64,000 nt of DNA, taken from assembly GCF_019059575.1 (NCBI RefSeq), contig NW_024881781.1, positions 1-64,000 on the forward strand, given 5' to 3'. Positions 36,201-48,200 of this stretch are shown piece after piece. A program made the translations under genes and the position numbers. The notes under the pieces were generated by a model. The model was given only the letters and a program-made list of their open reading frames with translations. It searched no databases and was not told the DNA's origin. The first letter of the stretch is position 1; every line of letters starts with the position of its first letter. This DNA comes from Amphibalanus amphitrite. Lineage: Eukaryota > Arthropoda > Thecostraca > Balanomorpha > Balanidae.

Positions 36201-39200
36201 TCGCCAAAAAATGGTCGCATTATCGTCATTTTGATACAATCGTGTTTTCTGTTCTCAGACGCGTCGATTTATATGCTTTTTTGCTTAGGTGAAGCAATTT
36301 AGGATGTTTAGGTCAATGTCATGTTAGGGCAACACAGGTCACGAAGCTGTTGAAAGGAGGACATGTTGCATAACATTTGATTCGGCAAGTCTTGCAGAGT
36401 CCATTGATGGCTGTCCCGACTGGCTAGCTCATTTTGATCGGGAGTTATTGACGAAGCACTCCTATTGACGAGCACTCCGTCACGCAAGGTGAACAATGCA
36501 AATGCAAAAGTGAAGCATTAAACCTTGCCAAGAATGTATGAAGTCACGATTTCATGTGCTTGAGGTATAGTTTTTAGGCCATTTCCGACGCCAAATTAAC
36601 AGTTTCCATATTTTTCCATTATGCTTATAAGACACTAAGTGCGTTACGGATTTGCATCATTTTATAACCGACAACCGTGCAGTCTGCAAAGGTTTACTTA
36701 AGACGTCATAGTTAAGTGACCTGACATGAATGAAAACGTGGTTGATTTCAAATGATCCGGCTTGAATCAAATGTAAGGCATATGAAATGTCAGCCTTCTA
36801 TCATCAGTGTGCTTTGAGCTACCGCAAAAAATACATGGTGGCGGCATCCATCCCCTTTTCTCGGCCGGCGAGGGATAAACCTCGCTTCGAATTATTGCAC
36901 ATAATGGATGCGACCGAAAACAAAGCATTTATCTGTGTCTAGAACGGCCGCTGACTTGTTGGACAAGATCCCCAATCTTAATTTGCTAGATGGGAATAAA
37001 ATACTCGGCATATGATACATATATACCCCAAGATTTGCCCTCCCGCTAAGTCAATTCTAATCATCACTGTCGCTTTTTTATCCGAGATGATGTCACCGCT
37101 AAACGGGTTGTTTTGTTTGCTTGCTTGCGTTGAATGGTCATTACGGATTATTGAAGGATTATGATATAATAGGAATGGGGCCAGGGAGGATATGCACTGC
37201 AGTGCAGGTGTTTAATTTAGATCACAAAGGCATCATTTCCGGCATCGTGCAGAGTCACTATCTTCCCCTCCTCTGCACTGCGGCATCTCTGCGCCCCACA
37301 CACGGCGTCCTCACTCCACGGCCGGCCGCCGCCAACTGACCCACTCGCCGGGCGCCGCGACCTGACCCGTGTCACTGCCGCGGCCTGCGCAATAGAGTCG
37401 GGGCTGGAATCCGGGGGTTCGGCCGGCCGGCCGCCTCTGGAGCGGGGGACTTTTTTAGTAGACCTACTGTACTGTTTGACGCTTGTTTTTGTGACCTCTA
37501 TCGTGGGGAAACAGACTCTCGTACCCTTCCGTCCTCACCCCGTCCTGGCCCGTCCGTTCCCACCGTCTGTTTATAGTGTCCGTGCATTCGGGCGGGGCAG
37601 TCCACACTGGCCCTGGTGCGTGTCAACAGGCAGCAGCTGATGGGGCGCAACACCCCGTCACACCCCTGTGTGGGGCGTGGCGGGCGCGGCGGCTGGTACG
37701 GCGCCTTACACCCGTCACACCCCTGCCGGGGGCGCGCCGCCGCGCCTCCGGCAGTGACCACGCGCCGGCCGCGTGTGCCGCCCCCGGCCGACCGTGCCGA
37801 CTGCGTGCCTGCCGAACGGAGCTCACTGGGTGTACTGTTCGCTGTACGGGTGGGTCACGAACGTCCTTACCACGCCGACCGACCTGCCCATCGGCGCCGT
37901 CACGCGGGCACCCCACGTGATCGGCCACGACGGTGCCACGTGATTTGTGCACGGAGCCGCCGCGTGGATCAGCTGCCACGGACATCTGTTTGAGGCAGGA
38001 CTGCGGCGTTGGTTATGTTCGGCGCAGCGGTGGGGTCCAACAGAGGCCATGGCTGGGGAAGCAGCTAATATGAGACACAACCCGGTGCGCAGGCTACTGG
38101 ACTATTCCACAGGTGCGCTGTTGCAATGGGGTTCGAGCTACGTTGTTTTCCTGATACAGCGATGCAGCAAAATGTGCGGCTATATTCGATTTCAAGGGTC
38201 GCCAGACGCCACTCACTGGCTAAAGGCCTACAACTGAGTCGGTTCCTGCGCGCGGCGGCTTGCGGCAGCGTTCCACAAAATCAATACCCACTGGCCACTA
38301 CCCAGGGTCTGAACTTGACACCGAGTTTATCGCTGATGATTTCCCGAGAATGGGTCGTAGTTAGTGGAAACTTCTCAGACGCGTAGTTGTGGCTGTAGCG
38401 TTTCGACATGCGGCTTGCACCGTCGGATTTAGCTTCAGAAGTCTGGACGGCTGACGGGTTTGCAGATCAAAGTGTCCGAACGAACGGGTTCCAGAAATCA
38501 GCACTGACCCGTTGACCACGAAGAGAGATGTTAGCTAGTGCATGTTTGTGTATATGGGGGCTCGGCGTACGTCAGATGATGCTTGGAACACCCAGATATG
38601 TCTGAACTGTTTGTAGCTCTGATCGACTCACCAAGCCGTCACAGTACCTACTTCATAAGAAGTAAAAAGACGACTGAGTCTCTCCTGCTTTGAATTTGAA
38701 GCGCATTAATGGTGGACGTTTTCCAGGCATCGTCTCCACACGAAAGCGGACAGTTAGCGCTGTATGACCCCGACCGGGCGCCCCATTTTATTCAGTTAGG
38801 ACACCTGCCCTCGAAGTGGCCCTTGACCGCGCGTCGGTCAAACGTCCTGGGCAGAGCTGTGAATTGGGAAGAAGAGGTGGAGAGTCTATGCTGTCTGGGG
38901 TGGTTCATATGGGCTGTCTTTAGGGGCTGACTGTGAATCATGACTTGGTAAACCTTGGTTTACTGCACGACTTGAGATAGAATGCGGCGTTATTTGCCCT
39001 CGTGTTTGTCATCTTGCTGACGGTGCCCCGTTATCGTTTGTCATTGTTTGTTTTGTGAGAGGCATGCCCCACCGATACACTGCTGACTAGGTCAGGGACC
39101 ACCGACGGGCAGTGAGTCGGATTTGTCCGACTTTGCCCTGCTGCAGCTGGTTTTCTGGCTATCGATCGTGTATTCCCCGTGGCGACAGACGGGTTTTTTG

Positions 39201-42200
39201 CTGGGCGTTGGAGCAAAGTCCATAGGTTTGACGCGATAGTAGGATGACGGGACAGCTACAAATGTGGTTACCGTCTCTGCAGGATTTTTGGACGGCTTAG
39301 ATTTGTCACCTAGCGTCCAGCACCTACCAGAGTCCGTCAATTATACTCTTGTCGTCCTCTATCTCCCTACCGTAGACGATTTTTGCACCGGCTCGTTCTT
39401 TGGCGGGTGGTCGGGTCGTCTGTGTGCTTTCGCCCGCTTTTACTGTTATGCAATGGGAGATGGTCCAAGCGGGCATTGCTGCACTATCAAAATGCATCTA
39501 TTGAGGGATGCTGTGACCAGTGCGTTGGGTCGATCAGAGAATATAAGTTATGATGAAAGCTTGCAACAGAACGGCCAAGTGCCATGCTTCCTCTTGTCGA
39601 CCGTATGACATGTTTGGTCCGGTAAGGTTTTTAGCACAGCCCGCTTTGAACCCGCCACGGAACTGTGTCACCTCCGAGTTCTAAGCGGCTCGACAGACCG
39701 GCTATCACCGCCGGGGGCTGCGCTGCTCTCCCCCCGCGGCGTGTCCTCGGCCTACCGACCCTGCCCACTGGCCGAGGACAGCCCGGCCGGCCCGGTGGAG
39801 CACGCACCCACCGCGTGCGCACGGTCATGTGCCCCCAGTGACGTCACGTGACGCGGCACTGACGTCACTAATGAAAACGGCACCCGCTTCAGCCGCCAGA
39901 GCTGAATCCAAATATTACTGAGCCGGCTGATCGGGAGGTGTTTTGAAAGATGATCACCCAAGGAAGTGGAGTAATAAATGAATTAGGGCTTCTGATATTC
40001 TTTTGAGATGTTTCTGCGAATTGTTTTTGCTCCAAGTGCAGCGTTTTCACATTAACACCTTCCCTGGATTTTTATATATCTATGCCTTAGGTACTCTGCT
40101 CACGGATTGTATTGGAGGTGCGTGGAGGAGCCGTGATCTGCTTTAGATTCGTTACTGCCATCGGCTGCTCCCGTTCGTTGTTCAGTCGGCTTATACACTT
40201 GATCTGTTCTGAATGTCGCTAAATTGATGACATAACGCATCTATAACCAAGAGAGCTTAATATTTTTAAAGACACCTTTCTTAGTGCTTGAAAGAATCTC
40301 GAAATATAGGTATGGGGGATGCCTCTTGGACCTCATAATGTTTAAGTTCTTCTCGCTGTAGGTAAATAAAAAAAAGCTTGTTTTGCTCTTTCTGCGCCAT
40401 CATGACTTTTTGTTTTGTCTAATGTCATAGCATAAGCATCGACGCTATTGCCTATCACCAAATATCCTAAAAACATCAATAACCTATTGAATAAATGCTC
40501 ATTCATTCGCTTATCACTCCACTCGACACTCGTTCACGGACATGAAATGAAATTTAGGTTTTTTCAGTGGCCTTTTCTGTTGAAGTCGTGTACTTAGCAG
40601 TGGGTGATGATTGCTCGGGGGTATGGCAAGTGAAGTTTGAAGTTTGAATGTTATGTTGAGCCTACTGAGTTTTGATTGATGTGCCCAATGTGCCCAGCGT
40701 GTCATGCTGTCGTGCCACTCGGCGCGTACCTGATGTCGCGATGATACATATTTGTTGACCGTCTCAGGGCATTGAAGAGCCGTCTACTTTATCACAGTCA
40801 TTCTGCTGTCGAAGTGACATCCGTTGCTGAAGTCATCTCGCTTTGGGGTTTCCCCCCTCTTCGCCCATCTCATTGCAGCCAATAAATTATTTTCCGCTCG
40901 CCGCCTATCGTTGGACCGATAGGATCTGGAGAACGGCTCCCATTCCGAGCTCCCCTCCCATAGCCCACACGTTTTGCCCCACTCCGAAAGGGGGCGGGGG
41001 GAGGGGGAGGTTGAACACAAGGTATGTCGAAATTCTCAGTGCAGAACTGATGAGATCTAGTTTCTCGGGATATAACTGGTGTGCGTAACTCACATTTGGC
41101 GTCAGCCCTCGGGCGCACTGCTGGGACCGAGGGTTCGCCCGCCCCCCGCCCCCGCCGCACCCGTGAGGAGGGACGCTCTCCCCCCCCCCCCCTCTGTTCA
41201 GGTGATCGTCCGGCCTTGTGTCCTGCAGCGGGCCAGGCCACTCCCCCGGCTGACGCCAGCGGAGGGGGCGGTCCGAGCGCGCCGCCAAACCGCAGCCAAA
41301 CCCACCGCCGAGGCTGACGACCGTCCACGTGGGACGAGCGTGCTCGCTGGCAGAGTGGACGGTTTTCGCCAGACGGGACCGGCGTCAGCCCGACCAGCTG
41401 TTACTATGAAGCAATTTTGATAGTGCGGGATTGGTGATATACGTTTGGTGCGTTTAGAGCCAGATTTAGGAGCTGTGAAGGCAGACGATCCCTGTCAAGC
41501 GACATTTTGATGGTGTTGTTGGCTTAGTTTCGGCCGCGCTTTGTGAAGAATGTTCGTCGGTAGGGCGGACGCACGCTGTATCAGCATAGAGAGCTCCTGT
41601 GTCGTTTGCAACCCGGCCGTTGCCCAGCAGAGCTCACTGCACACCCTGCTGCGTGTGCCTGTATGTTTGTGCCATCCAGTTGGCGCATTGGTCAGCGGTG
41701 ACGACTCTGGCAGACTTCCTCTATGGCGCAGATACCTCCAGTAGTCTGGACACGGGGGTGGGTGCCGAGACGCATCGTAGAACGCACCAGGGACATGGCA
41801 GATGATATTGAAATCCTGGTTTCATCCTCTGCCACTCACTGCTATCGGTCAACCATCGGTGGAAGACCGTCATCAATAAGTCTGAGCACCGTGCAGACTG
41901 GCGTACCTGACTGCATAAGTGTCATCTGTGCTATCAGTGGTCAGACTGGGACAGAGTCCCTTTCGCGGGCTAGCCGCCCACTCGGCCAGTTTACTATTCC
42001 CGTGGCAAGGAACAGTTTTTCTTGGTAGTGTCTGTTTCCAGGACCACTTTACTAATTTGGAAGCAACGACCTATGAATGTAATGCAACAAGCTCTTGCAA
42101 TGCTCTCTTGGGGATTCCTGTGAGGTTGTTTGAACTAACTAAAGTCGCTCACATCAAACGACTTCCTTTGAGCCCGGCCGTCCACCGGGACAGCCACAGG

Positions 42201-45200
42201 TGAGTGACGAGCGTGCTGTGCCCTCACCCACTCGCTGGTTGGGCGGGGCGGGTCAGCTCTCCAGCGGCGGGGGCGGGGCCTGGCGCTCCGGCGTCACCGC
42301 CCGCTGATGACGCCAGCCGCCAGATGACGCCCGTGCGGCGGGCGGTGCGTCAGCGTCAGCGCTGGCCCCGCCCCCGCCGAACCGGTTCGCCTGTCCGCCT
42401 GGCCGGCCCGGAGACAGGAGATGACGGAGGCCCCGCCCCCTCTCCACGGACGGGGTGAACGGTATCCCTGTGCTGAGCCCCTCTCCACGGAGGGAGGGGG
42501 AGGGGAGGTGTCTCGCTGCCTTGAACTGCAAATCCCGCAACTGCGCACTGAAGTAAATCCCACATACTGAACTGCGCACTAAAATAGCTCTGTCAATCAC
42601 ATTTAACCTTCAGCCACGAGTTTCTAGTTACTTGTTGCCCCGGTGTATGCGCGTTCCGCAGCCTGCAGGCTACCCTTCCAGCAATCAGGGCTGATTGTAG
42701 AGGAAGCTCTATAGGGCGGGACTCGGAATAGAGGCTTGTTGACAGAGCACTCGACGTCAAAAGACCCCCTCTCCCTCAGCCCCACCGGGCTGCGTCACTG
42801 CGGTGACATTTGGCGGTCCTTTGATGTCGCGTCCGCCCAGTAACAAGCCTGATTGGAGGCACAGTGAGCCTACCACTGCAGCTCTGTGGTCGACCCACGC
42901 TCTGGCACTACCCGTCCTTTAGGTCAGGTCAACCCACGGCCTGGCAACCCGTCCTTTGGGTCAGGTCAATCCACGCCCTGGTAACCCGCTTGCAGGTCAA
43001 CCCACGCTCCGGCAGCTTCCCTGAATGCGAACCTTCGTTCAACAGTCCGTGTGCAGGTCGAATCAGCCCACGGTCCTAACCTGCAGGTCAATTCAAGTCC
43101 CGACAGTCTGCCTTGCAGGGTCAGAGTCAACCCACGTTCCGGCAGTCACCCTTGCAGGGCTGCCTAGGTCAGCTTCCGCTGCAGCTGCCCGCGTGCAGGG
43201 TCAGCCCACGGTCCCGGCAGCGCACGGGCAGACACGACCCTTTGCAGGGTCGGCGTACGCATCTGGCCGAGCGCTGGGTTACCACCGTTACCCGATACCG
43301 GTGTTATTGAGGCTTCCCTTGCTGTGTGTAACAGAAACTCCGGTCGCTGCAGCGGAGTGGCTCCGGGCGTTGCAGCGGCTTCGGTACGCCTCGGCCGTCA
43401 GGTTCTCAGGGAGTGCCTACTCTCGACAGCGCCAAACGCGCCGGTTTGCTGCGGGCTGGCTGCCGGGCGGTCTGGCCGACAGCCAGCCAGCAGTGCACGT
43501 ATTCCGTTCATCTGGGGAAATTTGCCGGCAACGTGGCGCAGCTGCAGTCCAACCAGTGGACACAGTGTACCGCGCACATCACATCCGTTCAAAAAAGCTC
43601 ACTTTTTTAAGCCTTCAATTAAAAGGAAAAAGAGTTTGCACCTCGACCCCACCTACATACAAACGGGCACAATTTATATGTAAATGGAAGCGTGTATCAA
43701 GTACATTATGTTATTATGCATTTAATTAACCCTCGCCCGTAAACGGCGATCTGCCACCTTCGCCCATGCAGGGGGGGGGGGTTGGTGCGACCCCCCCTTG
43801 GCGTTTGAAAACGGAGCGTCGTAGAGCTTAGCGGAAAAGACCAACGGACTTTTGCCGAGATCTCGCGATTGGTGGTATATTTTTTGGTCCTAGGTCAACA
43901 TTTGACCTACTTTTGACCGGTCAAAGGTCAAATTTTTCGGAAAAATATACTTCAACTTTCCGCGGCGATGGCGGCAAAACGGTGGGAGATATCGACTTGA
44001 AACCTTCACTATCGTATTCCTTGATCAATTCTCTATCGTTTGGTATGTATTTCGTTTCCCTAGCTCTAAAAATGGCGCGTTGGGAGCGCCGGAAGTCGGC
44101 AAGGTCACAGTCGACGGCAGAAATTCGAAAAATCAAAATTTAAATTTTTGAAATCTGATTGTATCTTTGGATTTGGGAGGTCCATTTGCTCCCTATAGAA
44201 GCTAATATTGCTGCATATTCCCATTGAGGTGACAAGAATTAGCAAAATAGTGGTTCGGGCGCTTTTCAAAAATAGTACCGGACGCTGTTCCTCTTGTGAC
44301 GTCATAGCTCCGTGACCTGACCTGACCCGGTCAAGTTTCTTATACCATATGATAGCCAATACTTGCCCCAACATGCATGGGAAGTTTCATCACGATCCAT
44401 CAACCGATGTCCGTACCACCGGCAGGAAACCTCGGGCGTTGGCACTCAGTTTGTGAAAATCCGGCCGGAGGCTGTTCCCTTTGTGACGTCATAACTCCGT
44501 GACCTGACATGACCCGGTCAAATTTTTTTTATCAAAAGATGCGCAAGGTTTGCCCCATAAGGTACCCAAAATTTGGCGGCGCTGCGCGCCGCCGTTTTTG
44601 CACTATTTCCGAAAAACCTCAGGGGGGGGTTGCACCAACCCCCCCCCCCTACATGGGCGAGAGTTAATTAATACAAGCTGTTTGCAACTGCCAATTATCG
44701 AGCTCATGGCCTTGAGTGGGCTCTCTGGAGCCGCATTTGGCCCATGGGTGGGGTATATACTCGTGAGATCTAAATCTCGCTATGGAACGACTTGCATGCA
44801 CCATCTTGGTTTTTGCTGATAAGTTGGCAAACCGTGACGTCGTGACTTTCATAGTCTGTGCGTGTGCTCAGTCTTTGACAAAGCTTGTGGGAAGTTAAAG
44901 GCGTCTCACATGAGCTGAGCAGCTAGACATGAAGTTTGCTGGAATGGTGTTTACAAGAGCTCGCAGTATTATTTGGAATTGTTTCTTGATGTTTGGAAGT
45001 CGAGAAACGCGGAAGGATTTTTGGTGGAGCAACTGGAACTGGTCGGGGTGCTAGGTAGCAGTCAACCGTAGAACTGAGATAAGAGTGGTGACACGACGGC
45101 GATGTGGTAAGGCTTATTTCGGAAGTAGGTGAGTTTAGACATAGTTTTCTCTCGGAAGGATTGCTGAACAGGAAGACCGTGTTGGAAAAATAGGCTCTAC

Positions 45201-48200
45201 CGATACCGACAACACTGAAATGTGTGCAGAGGCATTTCAAGTTATATAACGTTGAAGTGACTCTGTTTTGGCGTTTTAGGCCCCATTGGTACAAAGCTGA
45301 AGACCTCCCCCTCTCTCCCTCTCGCTTCTCCCTCCCACATCATGCATCACCAGTTAATAACTTGTCCGGCCTTTCGTCATCCCGAGTTCCGCTATTGCTA
45401 ATAAGACAAGTGTCGATGTTCCGATACAATCAGCTGGGGCGGATCACTTGCCGGCCCGAGCCCTGCCCGCTGAGCGCCCCTCGTCTGCGTCTGCACTGAT
45501 GCTGTACCGGTGTCAGTTACATCAGATTTCTGTGCAAGTCTGTCTGTGTGTGTCATAGGAGAGGTCTGCTGTGTGGTCTGTCATGTGGTATGGCTTGGCA
45601 GTCGGCTGGGTGGCTGCCGCGACCTGCCAGGGTCAAAGGTTAGGCCGGGTACGGGTCGACAGAGACTGAAGATTTCAGTGTTCGAAATACCCGTCGTATT
45701 GATGTCTATGTTGCCGTTACACTTGCCTTTGTCCCAAAAGACTATGGGAAGGCGATGTTGTCAGGCATGCGTTGGATACGCTGTGATATCTTCCTATCGA
45801 TTTGGTTTATGTAGGTTTTGGACGGCCAGTGTTTCCGCACTCCTGTGGAACAAACAAAGCCTCCGTCATCGCCATACAAACCAGGCTGGCCGTACCCGAT
45901 GCCCTCGCCGTGGGCCCAGCCACTGTAAATAGAGCGTCAAAGCCGCCGGCCGGGGCGCCGTATGTAAATCGATCGAGCCTGCTGACCGTCACTCTGTGAT
46001 AAACACGGCGCCACCTTTCACCTGTGTCAGGTGTGAGGCTCCCACCGGCCGTCGAACTTTGGACCCTCTGCTGACTGGTACGACTACGCGCCCGCCTGCT
46101 CGTGCTCCCCTCGCTCGGCTCGAACACCCCACCTGCAGCTGGGGGTTCATAGGTCACCTGGGAGCTGGCGCGCGGCGTGGCGTAGCAGGCCAGCCGGGGT
46201 CTGCATACGACCCGAGCACGGCACCGGGGCGTGCTCTGAGCGTGATTCCTCGTGCGCGGAGTACGGAGAACGTCCTAATGACGTCTTCATGTCCGTAACA
46301 GACTGGTGACGAAGGAAGCCAGGTCTGGAGAGTATCCGAGAACTGCTTGGCGTCACTGAAAAAAGAAGCTTTCAGCTAGCTTTCAGAGGCTTCCCTGCTG
46401 AATCGACGAATGGTCTATCGGTTTGATGATGAATGCAAAGAAGAGTGTCATGTGTGGTGTATGACCTTTGGACTTGCGCCCTCCAGCCCGCCGTGTCGAG
46501 AGGAGTGAGATATTTGGGCAGCTCAGGTGTTTAATCAGCTGACGTGGTGCTTGCTGCCCCTTCAGGCCGACACGTGGGGTGTTTGTTATGATAACCCCGG
46601 GCGTTGACCTGACCTGGTGACCCCAGACAGCCCCCGGGGGCATCTCTAGTGGAGTGACCAGACCAGTTGGCTCGTGGGAAGGTGAGGGTTCGGCCCGCTG
46701 AGGCCCGCGAGGACACTCGATGGTGGCCCCTGAGTGTTGTGTCTGCTCTGCGGGTTCATGGCTACTCAGTTGTCCCGACTGCGAGGCCGGGGAGGTGCCG
46801 CGCCTCATAACAATGCGGACGCGTGCACGGGGCCGGTACGCCAGTGACGGGTGATAACATCGGAGTGGCGGGAGAAGATGGATGTTTGCATTGGCAGTCA
46901 ACAGGTCCTGCATTGTCGAGTGTTGTGACAGAATTGATTGGGAAAACTATTGAATGCATAACTTTCGGTCATCAAACATTACAAAGCCACATTGTTCACG
47001 CAATCATTGTTGGGAACGAAACGGTTACCACTTACCAGACATATTTGGATCGGCGCCTACAAATACATTTCATACGGCCCTCCAGGTGTAAAGGTCATTT
47101 GAGGACTGAGGTCACCAAAGGTCAATTCTCAATCCTACCCTGGAGCTTTTCCAACCAAAAGTGTATCAATCAACGCGTCTTGACAAGACCATCGCGTTGA
47201 TAACATGGTTGCTTGCTTTAGCTTTTCGCCAGAGACCAAATGCTGATCTTGTTTTATTTTTTTATTTTTTTTATTTTTTTTCTTTTGCTTTTGACCGTGA
47301 GGTCAATGTTTGATCTGAGACTTTAATGTTGACTTCCTCTCGTGAAAAGCAGCATGCTCGTTCTCCTAGAAAGTCTACGTCAATAAGGGATCGAATACGA
47401 GGAGATGAGTGCCATTTCCTCATCTGTGCCGTCGAAACATGCAGAATAAGTAATGGGTTGGAGTGGCCGGCTAGGGTTAAAAAAGAAGACATCGATTTGA
47501 TAATTAGTTTGCCAAGTTTAGCTGAACTGAGTTATGTGGAAAGGTCATCAGTGCGCCTTACGGCCCAGGTCAGGTCATTATTTACCGCTCAGTGCGCCTT
47601 AAAGGCCGGTGCGTCGTTGGAGCTATTTTCTACCTTGCTGGCCGCCCCGCCTTCCGCGTCGGTCCGGGACGCCTCTGGGCGGCCTTGGCACACATCGCGC
47701 CCCGCCTGTATGTCTGTCTGAGACTCTGAGCAGTGTCGGATGTCGGGCGAAGAGTACATACACAGACGGGCTGTCGGAAGCAAGTGATAAAGGGCCGGTT
47801 GAGCCGTGAGCGGTAGGGAGGTGGTCACTGAAATTGGTTAAGACTTCAAGACAGGGCTGTTTTCCAAGGTTCTCCGATGCAAACGCTTTGTATTTTCTCA
47901 GAGAAAGAAAACACGGGAGTAAAGAACCTGTCGTTAATTAAGACGGTTTTCGTTTATTACTATTGAAATTTACCATGTGCTTGCACAAATGCACGCCACA
48001 CGACTACTCTCCATGATAATTGGTATAAAGTGACCTTCGGCAGCATCAAGCAGACAGATAATATACCCGTGGAACTGCGCATGTAAAGGAAACTGTTCGC
48101 TACCCCCGCGTAAAAATATTGGTACGCGAAGGCCAAATTCAGTGATAAGATATGTCCATGTATGTACTTAACGACCTCTGACTGCTGATTTTCCTTGCTG

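Noticed and set aside
42889..43252. CRISPR-like regularly spaced repeats
   Set aside because: Units are diverged, spacing is irregular and the context is a eukaryotic intron.
37576..43729. Long GC-rich open frames in the large CC2D1 intron
   Set aside because: They occur in several phases on both strands at once, lack domains and splice context, and coincide with GC islands or the minisatellite.
23358..44374. Near-identical 89-codon frames at 23358-23627 (+) and 44105-44374 (-)
   Set aside because: They are identical because elements C and F are sister transposon copies; the frame has no domain and the rest of the element shows no coding bias.
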